Positions 9,274-18,966 are shown, numbered from the stretch's first letter. The stretch is 64,000 bases of DNA from JAUIIK01 sp963745675 (GCA_963745675.1 CAVUYM010000012.1:186001-250000), one strand, 5' to 3'. Numbers and translations are program-made. Notes: generated by a model from the sequence alone, not told the origin.

Positions 9274-10256
9274 TTGACGCCGCCGCGAGCCACTCCAACC
9301 CGTGACGACGCATCCCGCATCCTAACAGAGGTGATGGGTGGCGACGTCGAGTTCATCGAACGGTTCACTACCGGGCTGGCCCACTACGTCTACGACGCCC
9401 GGCTCAGCGACGGTCGCCGTTTCGTCGTCCGGCTGACTCGACCCGAGCAGGCTGAAGAATTCGCCGGCGCGCTCTACTGGTATGAGCGACTCAAGCCACT
9501 CGGCATCCCGCTACCGGAATTGTTCTATGAGGATGTCACGGGGAACGCGGCACGGCTTCCCGGTGATGATCATGGAGCGACTGCCGGGGACCGACCTCGG
9601 CCACGTCTATGATCGGCTGTCGGATGACCAGAAGCGGCGCATCTCTGCCTGGGTCGTCGATCTCCAGCGCCGGACCGCGACGCTGCCGCAAGGCCCCGGC
9701 TTCGGCTACGCCCACTCCTATGACGACCCGACTCTGCTGCCAACCTGGCGCGATGTCTTGCTCGCCAGTCTCGAACGGAGCCGCCGTCGCATCGAGTCGG
9801 CTGGTGTCGTCGATGTGGAAGTTGTCGAGCGGGTCGAGTCCCGGCTGGCGGATTTCGACGACTACCTGCGCCGGATCGAGCCGATCCCTTTCCTCCACGA
9901 CACGACGACCAAGAACGTCATCATCGATCTGCAAGGCAACGGGGCACCCTCTGGCTCCGGCATCGTCGACGTCGACAGCATCTGCTTCGGCGACCCGCTC
10001 TTCACCCTCGCCCTAACCCGCATGGCCCTCCTGGCCCACGGCCACGACACCGCCTACATCGACCACTGGGAGCGCCACCTGAACCTGACAGCCGAACAGC
10101 ACGCGCGCCTCGCTGCTCTACACCGCCATCCACTGCGTCGCCTTCCTCTCCGAACTCGGCCAACCCTTCAACACCGACGCCAATCCAGCTATCGACCCGG
10201 CCTACCACCGGCATCTACTGGCGATTTTGGGTGAGATATGTTCTGGGATGGAGTGA
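9274..10256 (+). pseudogene. Aminoglycoside phosphotransferase-family kinase, two frameshifts
   Basis: A protein-kinase-like phosphotransferase (APH/choline kinase family) spread over three frames. Frame one (TTG start at 9274) gives the N-lobe: RFTTGLAHYVYDARL, RRFVVRLTRPEQ, LPELFYEDVTG. Near 9550 it moves to a second frame with FPVMIMERLPGTDLG, the catalytic loop FLHDTTTKNVII and the metal-binding IVDVDSICFGDP. Near 10110 it moves to a third frame with AIHCVAFLSELGQPF and the stop at 10254-10256. All pieces are well conserved and in order, so the indels are recent or are sequence errors. The substrate is unknown. If repaired, the protein would be about 325 residues, normal for the family. 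Confidence 0.72.
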
Positions 10257-10299
10257 CGCGACAGAGCCGACCAAGCCAAGCGGTGAACGGGACTCGCCG

Positions 10300-11765
10300 C
10301 TAACTTCCTGATTTCTGGAGCTGAGTTAGACGATCACGAAGCTCGCTAAGCTGAACATCACCGGTTGGTAGTCTCGCGTGCCAATGAGTCCACCCGTTGA
10401 TCGAGATTCTTGATGGTCCAAGAAGTTGGGCAAAATCTCTTGCTGAGGGAACAGAGTACACCGAGCCATGCCACTCGATCTGTCCCTTGTCATTGAGCTT
10501 AGCTTCTGTAATTTCTCGAGTTCCGGACTTCAGGACTAGCTGAGTGTCTGCCGAGACTACGCCTGCTTCCACCAGATCATGCAAGGAAACTCCGTAGTAT
10601 CTGCTTCCCGTTCCAGATGGCTTCTCCGAGGCGCGTATAGCCTTTTCGACCAGTTCGTTGAGATCATCATCTATCTCCGACTGATTGTGAATTTCAACGA
10701 CATATGTCATTCGTCGCCAGTTGAAGTAGTTCCCAACCGGCTGCAATCGAGGATGTCGTGTTGACTCTGGAAGCGTTAAGCCCACAATCACATGGCTTGA
10801 TCGAAGTTTCGCACCGAGTACGGTCTCATCCTCCACGGATGCCGCCACATAGTGCTTCGTTGCTCGCCATTCGAGATTGGGCCAGCGGCGAGTCAGATTC
10901 GCGCGCAATCCTTCCAGGAGGTCGCGGCTCCCCGGCCATTTTTCCATTCCATAAACGTCAAGCCACCCAGCAATCGTCGCAGGCTCGACCTGAGACCCAG
11001 GTAACTCAACCGGATTGAGCATGGCGGTAGTCGGGAATAGTTGGGGCCTGAGGAATTTCGAGAATCGTAGGGGCGAGATGCTTACGAAACCAGTTAGTCA
11101 GATCGTTCGGTGAAGTGCTTATGTCGGCATGTTGCATGTGTTCACCGAGCTGCCGTATTGCGGCTGAGGACGGATCAAGGAGTAAGCGTCTGAGTTCAGT
11201 ATCCAAGCGCAATTGATTCAACCAGGTCCGTACACCCGTCGGTTCTGTAAGACTTTCTCTGGACAAGCGCCAGATCTGATCAAACAGTGCTTCAAATTCC
11301 GCGTCGGAGTTAAGACGCCAGGAGATCGAGCTTGATGACACGCTTCGCCTCAAGATCGGGTTTTAGAAATGTGTTGAAGAATTGGAGCTCTCGGCCATTT
11401 GTAAGGGCCGCCCATTCGATCCCCTCGACAGCACAGTATTGAACAAGTTGAGCGGCGTGTTTTTCAGTTAGCTGATTCAATAATGCTTTTGCCTCGATCG
11501 CTAGGATCGGGGTTTGGCGATCATCCGGCGGCTGCCGCGCAAACATAACGTAGTCAATGAACTCCTGCGAATTTCGAACGTAGTACTCGCGAGTGACGGT
11601 TCCGATGCCTGACCAACCAAGTGCGTCAACTATCGGCTCTATGAAATTCGCCTTGGTGTCCGCTTCACTCAATTTCCGAGGATTCTCCTGCGCCAGATAC
11701 GTCTTTAGCTGTGTCAGGACAGACTTGACGAACTCAAACGGGACTCCAGCTTTCGGAACAGACAT
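10300..11765 (-). pseudogene. Restriction-type gene with HsdR_N, DUF5655-like and RAMA-like modules (frame-broken)
   Basis: Three overlapping minus-strand frames read as one multi-domain protein. The first (11765-11310) is a type I restriction HsdR N-terminal-like nuclease domain: ENPRKLSEADTKANFIEPIV, EFIDYVMF, then PILAIEAKALL, the D...ExK pattern of PD-(D/E)XK folds. Frame two (to 11006) continues as NSDAEFEALFDQIWRLSRES. Frame three (11022-10300) holds a DUF5655-like segment (MTYVVEIHNQSEIDDDLNEL) and a RAMA-like modified-DNA reader (GVSLHDLVEAGVVSADTQL, SVYSVPSARDFAQLL, NGWTHWHA). The break at about 11320 looks like a frameshift; the 17-bp overlap at 11006-11022 may be a second one or a real gene boundary. 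Base composition is more AT-rich than the neighbours, suggesting horizontal transfer. A methylated-DNA-directed defence role is inference. Confidence 0.65.
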
Positions 11766-12137
11766 CTTGTCACTCCAACGAGTCCACTACGAATAGATTT
11801 CCTGCAGCGCAGCATACGCCGAAAACACGAGAGCTATGGGATCTTATGTTAGATGCTGCAGTGAATCACAGCAAGTATTGGCCCAGCCAATCCAACAGCA
11901 CTCGCAATTACAGCGCTATCGACTGGGCGAGATTCGTCGACATAGGGGAGGTGAGGGCGATAAAGCGGGATAGCCAGGCGTCGGTCCAGTCGAGCTTCGG
12001 CGGCAAGATGGTAATGGATACACGCCCCAAGCACGTCAGCTGCAAAGCTCTCCACACTAGAAGCCGTAGTGAGAGGCGAGTGCGACAATGACAGTTGTCG
12101 TGGTCGTCTGCATGCGATTGTGGAGAGGAGATGAGCG
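11766..12137. other. Intergenic stretch, no gene recognised
   Basis: About 370 bp between the divergent restriction-type gene and the M19 dipeptidase. Short open frames exist but none has a ribosome binding site or recognisable protein. It presumably carries both promoters; GAGAGGAG at about 12123 serves the dipeptidase. Confidence 0.4.
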
Positions 12138-13148
12138 ATGAATCAGTCTGACTTCGAGCGCGTGCATCAGGAGGCGATCGTCATTGATGGGACCTGCCCG
12201 CTGCTGAACGATGAAGCCTATGCCGATTGGTGGATCGAGGGCGGTGCGACGGCAGCTGCCCCGACGGTTGGCTCGTACGAGCGAGCCGGCGGGACGTTGA
12301 GGAATCTGGCGCGCTGGCGGAGGATCATCGAGCAGGATGATCGGCTACTGCTGGTGCGCTCTGCGGCCGACATCGAACAGGCCAAGGCCAATGGCCAGTT
12401 CGGGATTATCTTCCACTTCCAGAACACGACACCGCTTGAAGACGATCTGAACCTCGTCGATGTCTTCAAAGATCTTGGCGTCGGCATGATCCAGCTCACC
12501 TACAACACCAAGAACCGGGTCGGGGACGGGGCGGAAGAGCGGACGAACGGCGGCCTCAGTCGCTTCGGCGTCAGGCTCATTGAACGACTCAACGAAGCCC
12601 GGGTCATCGTCGACTGCAGTCACACCGGCGAGCGCACAACGCTGGAAGCCATCGAGCTATCCACTGCGCCAGTGGTCTTCTCCCACGCCAACGCCAAGAC
12701 GCTCCGGCCGTCGGCGCGGACAATCACCGACCAGCAGATCAAAGCCGCGGCCGAAACCGGCGGATTGGTCGGAATCGTCGGCTACCCGGCCTTCGTCAGC
12801 GACTCCCCACGTCCAACGCTCGACGAATTCATCGCGCACATCGACTACGTCGTGGAACTCGCCGGCATCGACCACGTCGGCCTGGGCATCGACTACTACC
12901 AGGGGCAAGCCGGCGTCGCCGATCTCGCAGTCGCCGAAGCGATGTACCGCAATGCCGTGGCTTCCGGGCGCTGGAATCCCGAGAGCTATCCCCCACCGCC
13001 CTACCACTACCCGGCCGGCATCGAAACGCCCCGAACGCTCCCCAATCTGACCCGCCGCCTCCTCGAACGGGGCTACAGCGAAGTCGACACGAAGAAGATC
13101 ATCGGCGGCAACTGGCTCCGTGTCTTCCGCGAAGTATGGGGAAAGTAG
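12138..13148 (+). CDS. Membrane dipeptidase-family (M19) amidohydrolase, atypical first metal motif
   Basis: A 336-residue member of the renal dipeptidase (M19) family, which hydrolyses dipeptides with a two-metal TIM-barrel. Family blocks seen are IIFHFQNTTPLEDDLNLVDV, GVGMIQLTYNTKNRVGDG, VIVDCSHTGERTTLEA, APVVFSHANAKTL and IDHVGLGIDYYQ. Unlike the second copy at 16259-17296, which has DGHNDT near its N-terminus, this one reads IDGTCPL there, so the first HxD metal pair is missing. It may bind one metal or act on another substrate. The start follows GAGAGGAG. Its 3' end leads directly into (TTAGGGA) repeats and an M19 scrap. Confidence 0.85.
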   Translation: MNQSDFERVHQEAIVIDGTCPLLNDEAYADWWIEGGATAAAPTVGSYERAGGTLRNLARWRRIIEQDDRLLLVRSAADIEQAKANGQFGIIFHFQNTTPLEDDLNLVDVFKDLGVGMIQLTYNTKNRVGDGAEERTNGGLSRFGVRLIERLNEARVIVDCSHTGERTTLEAIELSTAPVVFSHANAKTLRPSARTITDQQIKAAAETGGLVGIVGYPAFVSDSPRPTLDEFIAHIDYVVELAGIDHVGLGIDYYQGQAGVADLAVAEAMYRNAVASGRWNPESYPPPPYHYPAGIETPRTLPNLTRRLLERGYSEVDTKKIIGGNWLRVFREVWGK

Positions 13149-13154
13149 GGAAGA

Positions 13155-13246
13155 GGGATTAGGGATTAGTGGGAACAGCCAGTCTGAAGGAAACCCGGGA
13201 ATCGTTCTTTTCGACTCACAGGCTCCCACAACTAATCCCTAATCCC
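13155..13246. repeat. TTAGGGA/CCCTAAT repeat hairpin
   Basis: GGGATTAGGGATTAG (13155 on) and its near-complement CTAATCCCTAATCCC (13232 on) flank about 55 bp, with GTGGGA/TCCCAC extending the pairing. More CCCTAAT units continue to about 13261. Similar units recur at 16229-16255 and 45999-46031. It may act as a terminator for the M19 gene or be a dispersed repeat. Confidence 0.65.
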
Positions 13247-13262
13247 CTAATCCCTAATCCCT

Positions 13263-13446
13263 TCCTCTACGCGCCCCAGGTCGTTCGCAACACACGCACC
13301 CAGTTCTTCCATGCGATCTTTTTCAGGTCATCGTCGTTGTAGCCGTGGTCTTACAGGGCCTGGACAAGTTTCCAGTTGCCGGAGGCGTCGGCGATCTCAC
13401 GCGGGACGGTCGTGCCGTCGAAGTCGGAGCCGAGGGCGACGCGGTC
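13263..13446 (-). pseudogene. C-terminal scrap of an M19 dipeptidase, duplicate of 16259-17296
   Basis: The minus strand here is nearly identical to the 3' end of the M19 gene at 16259-17296 for about 185 bp, covering the last ~60 codons (FDGTTVPREIADASGNWKL to the WGA terminus) and the CCCTAAT-rich flank just past its stop. It carries an in-frame TAA where the intact copy has a Lys codon (ALKDHGYN), and similarity stops abruptly near 13446. It is a truncated duplication or the remnant left by recombination between two M19 copies. Confidence 0.82.
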
Positions 13447-13656
13447 GATGATGCGGAATGGCCGCTAGTAGGTCCGGTCAAGTTGGGCGGCGAGGACAGG
13501 GCCGCCAGGGTAAAGAGCACGCCAAGCGTCATGAATTGTTGTGAAGTTGCAACATCGCCCATCTCCCATATATGACCTTATGACGATCTCGACCGGACAA
13601 TGCAGACTGGCGAACAGTTCGGTTCGTCCGCTGTGCAGGGATAAGGGAGAGACACC

Positions 13657-16053
13657 GTGAGGCCTGCCACCTGGATCGAGGAACACGCTCGACCATTGTC
13701 GATTCCAAGATTTTCCACGCCCAACCTGGCACGCGGGGCGCTGCTGATCGCGCTCGGCTTCCTCATATGGGTGGGGCTGTGGCAACTCCGCACGCCGGAG
13801 GTCGCCCCGGCGTCGACATCCGCGACCGAGTTCTCGGCTGAACGGGCGCTGGTGCATCTGCAAGCTATCGGGACGGAATCACGTGCCGTCGGCGAACCTG
13901 GCCACCTGGCGGCGAGGGAGTATCTCGTCGAACAGATCCGGGCGATGGGCTACGAGCCTGAGATCCAGACCGCGCCAGCGCACGTTCGCTTCGAAGGCGC
14001 AGACGGCTTCTCGGCCGGCACAGTCAACAACATCCTCGTTCGCATTCCGGGCACCGACAACAGCGGCGCGATAGCGATCAACGCTCACTACGACTCCGGC
14101 ACGACCGGGCCGGGCGCGAGCGATTGTGGTGCCTGTGTCGTGACGGTACTTGAGACGATGCGCGCCGTCGCCGCTGGCCCAGCCCTGCGCAACGATGTCG
14201 TGTTCGTCTTCAGCGATGCCGAAGAAGATGGCGATCTCGGCGCGGAAGCCTTCGTCAGCCAGCACCCCTGGGCACAGGATATCCGCCTCGCCGTCAACTA
14301 TGAATCGCAGGGCAGTGGCGGTCCGGCGATCCTCTACGCTACCAGCGAGGACGACGGCTGGATCGTCTCGGAATTCCTCGATGTCGCGCCGAATGCCAGC
14401 GCCTACTCCTGGATTGGCGCAATCACCGAACTGATGCCCGGCGCGCAGCTCGAATGCGACCTGGCCGAATACATGAAAGCCGGTATCCAGGGTGTTGGCT
14501 TCGTCTACACCGCGAACACCTACGACTACCATACGGTCCGCGACAACATCGAGAACATCGATATGGGCAGCGTCCAGCAGGAGGGCGACTACACCGTCGC
14601 TTTCGTCCGCCACTTCGGCGACATGGACCTGACAGTGACGGAGACCGGCGACAATCTCGTATTCTTCAACCTGTTGCCCGGCCGCGTCATCCACTACCCC
14701 TACGGCTGGGTCGTGCCGTTGGCGGCCTTGATAACCGTCTTGACGGCGGCGCTGGTCTTTGTCGGATTCCGCACGGGCGAACTCCAGGCAGGACATCTGG
14801 CACTGGCGACGATCGCGCTGGGCTTTGGAACACTACTGACGATCATCTTCAGCGCCCTCCTCTGGTTCGCGATCCGGAGCTTCAACGCCGACTACCAGGT
14901 CGTCCTGGTCGGAAACTACCAGACGAACATCTACACCATTGCGCTGATCTTCCTGTCGGTCGCGCTAATCGGGACGCTCTACGCCCTGCTGCGACGTCTT
15001 GGGACGCGCAACCTGCTGGCTGGCGCGTTGGTGATCTGGCTGCCGCTGCTTTGGTTGATGAGTATTGCCACCCCGGCCATGAGCTACATCGCGACCTGGC
15101 CAGTCCTCTTTGGGCTGCTGCCGCTGGGTTGGATACTGCTGGGACGTGGCAAGACCGGGAATCCCTGGCTGCGAGCCGGCGTCCTCGCTATCGCCGCAAT
15201 TCCGGCGATTGTCCTGATGCCGGGAACGCTCTACCAGGCGGTCGCTATCCTGAACCGGCTCGAAGGCGCAGGTGGCCTGCCGGTCTTCGGATTGACAGCG
15301 CTCTTCATCGCCCCGGCCGTGCTGCTGCTGATGCCGCACTTCGACATGTTCGCTGGAGCCGAAGGCAAAGACCGCTGGGTGGTCCCGATCGCAACCGGCT
15401 TGATCGCCGTCGGGCTGATCGGCTGGGCCAACGCGACATCCGGCTTCGATGCCGAACATCCGCGACCTGACCACATGTCCTACGTGCTCGATGCGAACAG
15501 CGGCCAGGCCGAGTGGGTCAGCTTCGACCAGAACCTCGATAGCTGGACCGAGCAGTTCGTCCCGGCCGGCACCGCGCGAGGCGACTACGAGACGGTCATG
15601 TGGGGCACGTTCCAGGCTTACACAGCCAGCGCCCCCGTCGTAGAGGTCGCCGCGCCGACCGTCACCATCGAGAACGATGCCGTCAACGGTGATCTGCGGA
15701 CGCTCGATCTGCGCATTTCTTCGCCACGCGGCGCGCCCGAAATGCGTGTCCGCATCGATGCACCGGGTGAGATCGTCGCCGCGACGCTGGACGGCCGCGA
15801 ACTGGATCTGTCGGACTACCAGCTTGCCGCCGATGGCACGCTGCAGTTCGGTTACACCAACACCCCGCCAGACGGCATCAAGCTGACGCTCAGCGTTCGC
15901 TCGACCGCTCCCATCACGATCACGGCCCAGGACAGCTCGACCGGCTTCCCGGAGATCCCCGGCACGAGCATCGAGCCCCGGCCGGACGACAAAATGCCCG
16001 CCCCGCTCTATCGCCCGAACGCGACGGAGGTGCTGGTGGAAGTGAGTGTGTAG
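13657..16053 (+). CDS. M28-family zinc peptidase with multi-pass membrane C-half (ERMP1-like)
   Basis: A 798-residue membrane peptidase. One N-terminal membrane segment (ALLIALGFLIWVGLWQL) is followed by an M28 aminopeptidase domain (residues ~55-325). Its zinc ligands are visible: INAHYDSG near residue 143, GASDCGACV, SDAEEDGDLG with the catalytic/ligand Glu pair, and YDYHTVRDN with the final His. Residues ~345-600 hold about eight to nine hydrophobic helices, then a ~200-residue soluble tail with beta-sandwich character. This order resembles the endoplasmic reticulum metallopeptidase 1/Fxna group and its bacterial counterparts. The GTG start follows GGGAGAG. It probably trims peptides outside the cell or at the membrane, in keeping with the two dipeptidases beside it. 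Confidence 0.85.
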   Translation: MRPATWIEEHARPLSIPRFSTPNLARGALLIALGFLIWVGLWQLRTPEVAPASTSATEFSAERALVHLQAIGTESRAVGEPGHLAAREYLVEQIRAMGYEPEIQTAPAHVRFEGADGFSAGTVNNILVRIPGTDNSGAIAINAHYDSGTTGPGASDCGACVVTVLETMRAVAAGPALRNDVVFVFSDAEEDGDLGAEAFVSQHPWAQDIRLAVNYESQGSGGPAILYATSEDDGWIVSEFLDVAPNASAYSWIGAITELMPGAQLECDLAEYMKAGIQGVGFVYTANTYDYHTVRDNIENIDMGSVQQEGDYTVAFVRHFGDMDLTVTETGDNLVFFNLLPGRVIHYPYGWVVPLAALITVLTAALVFVGFRTGELQAGHLALATIALGFGTLLTIIFSALLWFAIRSFNADYQVVLVGNYQTNIYTIALIFLSVALIGTLYALLRRLGTRNLLAGALVIWLPLLWLMSIATPAMSYIATWPVLFGLLPLGWILLGRGKTGNPWLRAGVLAIAAIPAIVLMPGTLYQAVAILNRLEGAGGLPVFGLTALFIAPAVLLLMPHFDMFAGAEGKDRWVVPIATGLIAVGLIGWANATSGFDAEHPRPDHMSYVLDANSGQAEWVSFDQNLDSWTEQFVPAGTARGDYETVMWGTFQAYTASAPVVEVAAPTVTIENDAVNGDLRTLDLRISSPRGAPEMRVRIDAPGEIVAATLDGRELDLSDYQLAADGTLQFGYTNTPPDGIKLTLSVRSTAPITITAQDSSTGFPEIPGTSIEPRPDDKMPAPLYRPNATEVLVEVSV

Positions 16054-16168
16054 ATAGTTTGTAGGAGAGCGGGGGAAGCTCCCGCCCCCGTCCCCTCCCT
16101 CGAAACCGACGGAAGGGTGTCATTGCGATGAGTGAGAACCGAGGTCAAGTCTCCGCTTGAGTCTTGTT

Positions 16169-16194
16169 CCCCTCCCTCGAATTCGAGGGAGGGG
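16169..16194. repeat. 26-bp perfect palindrome in a CCCCTCCCTCGAA repeat
   Basis: CCCCTCCCTCGAA is followed directly by its reverse complement, giving a perfect 26-bp palindrome. A half copy (CCCCTCCCTCGAAACCGA) sits near 16092. It lies between convergent genes (M28 and M19) and could form a cruciform or terminate both, though no T tract is present. Confidence 0.6.
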
Positions 16195-16228
16195 TTAGGG
16201 GAGGGAGCCTCTTTAGCTGCTTCTCTCT

Positions 16229-16255
16229 TCCCTAATCCCTCTTCCCTAATCCCTT
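16229..16255. repeat. CCCTAAT repeats at the 3' end of the M19 gene
   Basis: Three CCCTAAT-like units separated by CCCTCTT, directly abutting the stop codon of the M19 gene. The same junction is copied at 13240-13263. Confidence 0.65.
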
Positions 16256-16258
16256 CCT

Positions 16259-17296
16259 CTACGCGCCCCAGGTCGTTCGCAGCACACGCACCCAGTTCTT
16301 CCAGGCGATCTTTTCGAGGTCGTCGTCGTTGTAGCCGTGGTCTTTGAGGGCCTGGACGAGCTTCCAGTTGCCGGAGGCGTCGGCGATCTCACGCGGGACG
16401 GTTGTGCCGTCAAAATCCGAGCCGAGCGCGACGCGGTCGATGCCGATCGTGTCGACCAGGTACTCGATATGGCGCACCATCGTCTCGATTGGAGTGTGGG
16501 AGTCCTGCTTGCCATCATCACGCAGGAAGCCGACAGCGTAGTTCAGGCCAACGATACCGTTGCTATCGCGGACTGCATCGAGCTGCTTGTCAGTCAGGTT
16601 CCGGGGGTGGGGCGTCAAGGCGTGGACGTTGGAGTGTGTTGCGACGAGCGGATCCTCGCTCAGTTCGGCAACATCCCAGAAGCCCTTCTCGTTGAGGTGC
16701 GAGAGATCCATGACGACGCCGAGGTCGTTGCACTGCTTGACGAACTCCTTGCCGGCATCGGTCAGGCCGGGGCCGGTATCTGGTGAGTGCGGGAACGGCT
16801 GATTCACGCCGTGAGCGAAGATGTTCGGGCGGCTGTGGGTGATGCCAACCGAGCGTAGCCCGGCTGCATGGAAGACTTCGAGCGCCCGGCCATCGGCGTC
16901 GAGCGGCTCGGCGCCCTCCAGGTGCAATTGCATCGCCAGCACACCGTCCGCAATGCACTGCTCGATGTCGGCGGCGGTCTTGACGATCTTTACCTGTCCT
17001 TCGGACTCTTCGGCGGTCTTCATCAGCACGCCGAGCGCCGTCAGAGCGAAGTTCTGGGCGTAGGCTGTCGACATCATGCCGTCGGCGTCCGGATTGTTCG
17101 GGACATAGACGGCAAAGAATCCACCGGCAAAGCCGCCATCCTTCGCTCGTGGCAGGTCAAGATGCCCGCCGCTGCCGCCGGCATGCTTATCGAGATCGGG
17201 CGTGCCGCGTTCGAAAAAGGATCGGCCGTGGTTCATCATGCTGAGGACGGTATCGTTGTGTCCATCGTAGACAGGTGGCAAGTTCTTTGCGCTCAT
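16259..17296 (-). CDS. Membrane dipeptidase (M19 family)
   Basis: A 345-residue M19 dipeptidase, full length for the family. The two-metal site is complete: VYDGHNDTVLSMM near residue 10 (HxD), QLHLEGAEPLDADG (Glu) near 125, SVGITHSRPN, GVVMDLSHLNEKGFWDV (His) near 200, and DPLVATHSNVHAL (His) near 220. RVALGSDFDG near 285 also matches. There is no signal peptide or lipobox, so it is probably cytoplasmic. The start follows GGGAGGGG. It is convergent with the M28 peptidase, and its last 60 codons are duplicated as a pseudogene at 13263. It likely cleaves dipeptides, including D-residue types, but the specificity is not visible. Confidence 0.9.
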   Translation of the reverse strand: MSAKNLPPVYDGHNDTVLSMMNHGRSFFERGTPDLDKHAGGSGGHLDLPRAKDGGFAGGFFAVYVPNNPDADGMMSTAYAQNFALTALGVLMKTAEESEGQVKIVKTAADIEQCIADGVLAMQLHLEGAEPLDADGRALEVFHAAGLRSVGITHSRPNIFAHGVNQPFPHSPDTGPGLTDAGKEFVKQCNDLGVVMDLSHLNEKGFWDVAELSEDPLVATHSNVHALTPHPRNLTDKQLDAVRDSNGIVGLNYAVGFLRDDGKQDSHTPIETMVRHIEYLVDTIGIDRVALGSDFDGTTVPREIADASGNWKLVQALKDHGYNDDDLEKIAWKNWVRVLRTTWGA

Positions 17297-17560
17297 CTGT
17301 ACCCCTCCCGGTTACCCGGATGTGTCATCGAAATTGTCTGCAGTGCCAGTCTAGCCCGGACCTTCCCGCCTGTCATGGGCGTGTAGCCGCCAAATCTGCG
17401 AATCGGAATAGTGGCGTAAGAAATGATGTTTAATATCGTGATAGATGAATATGGCAGGGAGATCGACACAGAATGCATCACCCCCGGCCGATCCGCACAG
17501 CTAGCTACTGATCTCCCCGTTAGACACGTTACCGAATTGACCATCTGGATAAGGGTTAAG

Positions 17561-17824
17561 ATGATGACTGAAGTTACGAAGCCCACAACTGAAACGACAA
17601 TCAAATCGCCAGCGGACTTGCGCGCTATTGGCCTGGCGCCCCGCGAGATCTACCGCCTGCGCGTCCTTCGGGACTGCATCGGTTGCTACCCAAGCATCGA
17701 ATTCTTTGCGAATGATGAGTGGCGCAATCTACTCTTCATGAAGTGGCGCTACGACCAGGGCGAGTACGCCGACGATATGCCGCCGGATACGATTATCAGC
17801 AACACAGCTCTCGACGACGAATAA
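17561..17824 (+). CDS. Small hypothetical protein
   Basis: An 87-residue protein not recognised as any family. The ATG at 17561 is preceded by AAGGG; a longer frame begins at 17423 but lacks a binding site. The N-terminus is Thr/Lys-rich, then LGLAPREIYRLRVL-type charged helices and a Trp/Phe-rich stretch (EWRNLLFMKWRYDQGEY) follow. It is acidic at the C-terminus and has no membrane segment. It lies just upstream of tRNA-Cys. Confidence 0.5.
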   Translation: MMTEVTKPTTETTIKSPADLRAIGLAPREIYRLRVLRDCIGCYPSIEFFANDEWRNLLFMKWRYDQGEYADDMPPDTIISNTALDDE

Positions 17825-17943
17825 CAGCGCCGTGATCTGAAGCCAACAGACGGCTGGGTATCAAGCGGGTTGGGCGCGCCTGCAACGATCAGATCGGCTG
17901 CGCTATACTCATGGACTTGAACCGGTCTTTCGACCGGATTCAG

Positions 17944-18014
17944 GGAGCTGTAGCCAAGTGGTAAGGCACGAGTTTGCAAAACTCTGATCGTCGGTTCGAA
18001 TCCGACCAGCTCCT
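17944..18014 (+). tRNA. tRNA-Cys (anticodon GCA)
   Basis: A 71-nt cloverleaf: acceptor GGAGCTG/CAGCTCC, D-arm beginning TAGCC with GGT in the loop, anticodon loop TTGCAAA (GCA) on a GAGT/ACTC stem, T-arm GTCGG-TTCGAAT-CCGAC, and discriminator U73 as expected for cysteine. The 3' CCA is not encoded. Confidence 0.95.
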
Positions 18015-18077
18015 CAACCAGATTCAACATATCTGACGCCTCAGGCCCTCTGGATTACTTCCTTCACATCTTTGCTG

Positions 18078-18966
18078 CTATGGATAACGCTGCAACCACC
18101 AATTGGCGATTTCGATGCGACGGGCAAACCAGACGCCTTCGTGGCTCTTCGCGTAGTCGATGAACTTCTCGAGTGCTACCGACCGTGATGGACGCCCGGC
18201 GATCCGGCAGTGCAGGCCAACCGACATCATCTTGGGATGTGTCGCGCCCTCGCGGTAGAGCCGGTCGAAGCTGTAGCGCAGCGTGTCGAAGAAGTCGTCC
18301 GGCTGGTTCATGCCGCCGCGCCAGAAGCGGGTGTCGTTCGTCTCCAGCGAATAGGGCACAACGAGCCACTTCTTCCCATGCACCTCGGTGTAATAGGGCA
18401 GATCATCGTTGTAGGCGTTGCTGTCATAGACGAATCCGCCCTCCTCGACGACGAGCTCGCGGGTGTTGACGCTCGGGCCGTAGCGCACGTACCACCCCTG
18501 AGGCCGGACGCCGGTCGTGCGCTCGATCGAGGCGATCGCTTTGTGCAGCGCTTCCCTCTCGGTGTCGCGATCCATCTTGAAGGACTCTTCCCAGCGATAG
18601 CCATGCCCGCAGATATCGTGGCCGCGCCGGACGATCTCCGGTCCAACGTGCGGGTTTCGTTCGAGTGCGAGGGCGCAGCAGAAGAAGGTCGCCGGCACAT
18701 CGCGCTCATCGAGAATATCCATGATGCGCCATACCCCGACCCGGCTGCCGTACTCGAAGAAGGACTCGTTAGCCAGATCGCGTTCTCCAGGCGGCACCGG
18801 TGAAGGCACTTCGTTGTTCGTTTCGTGGGCGGTGTCGCCGTCGAGCAGCGAGTACTCCGGCTCCTTCCTCATAGTTGACGACCAGCGAGATCGCGATGCG
18901 CGCTCCATCCGGCCATTCCACGGGATCCGCATGTGGTCCGTAGCCGATGTAGTCTCGTTCCGCCAC
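18078..18966 (-). CDS. Polysaccharide deacetylase-fold protein of the PuuE (allantoinase) type, one frameshift
   Basis: NodB-fold amidohydrolase of the PuuE/allantoinase-like group rather than a peptidoglycan deacetylase. The N-terminus (GTG at 18966 after GAGGAGAGG) reads AERDYIGYGPHADPVEWPDG and SLVVNYEEG. The frame then slips by one base near 18880 and continues as PEYSLLDGD. After that come FFEYGSRVGVWRIMDIL, DICGHGYRWEESF, RPQGWYVRYGPSVNTRELVV, YDSNAYNDDLPYY and MSVGLHCRIAGRPSRSVALE. Members hydrolyse cyclic ureides such as allantoin; the substrate here is not proven. The repaired length (~295) is normal. A second copy of the first 25 codons, with its ribosome binding site, lies at 21252-21338. 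Confidence 0.8.

Noticed and set aside
11849..12088. 79-codon minus-strand frame before the M19 gene
   Set aside because: No ribosome binding site and no recognisable protein; probably chance.
13155..13261. CCCTAAT arrays as true telomeres of a linear replicon
   Set aside because: They are short, internal, in both orientations and flanked by ordinary genes.
13465..13863. 132-codon minus-strand frame over the start of the M28 gene
   Set aside because: It overlaps the M28 N-terminus and has no family features.
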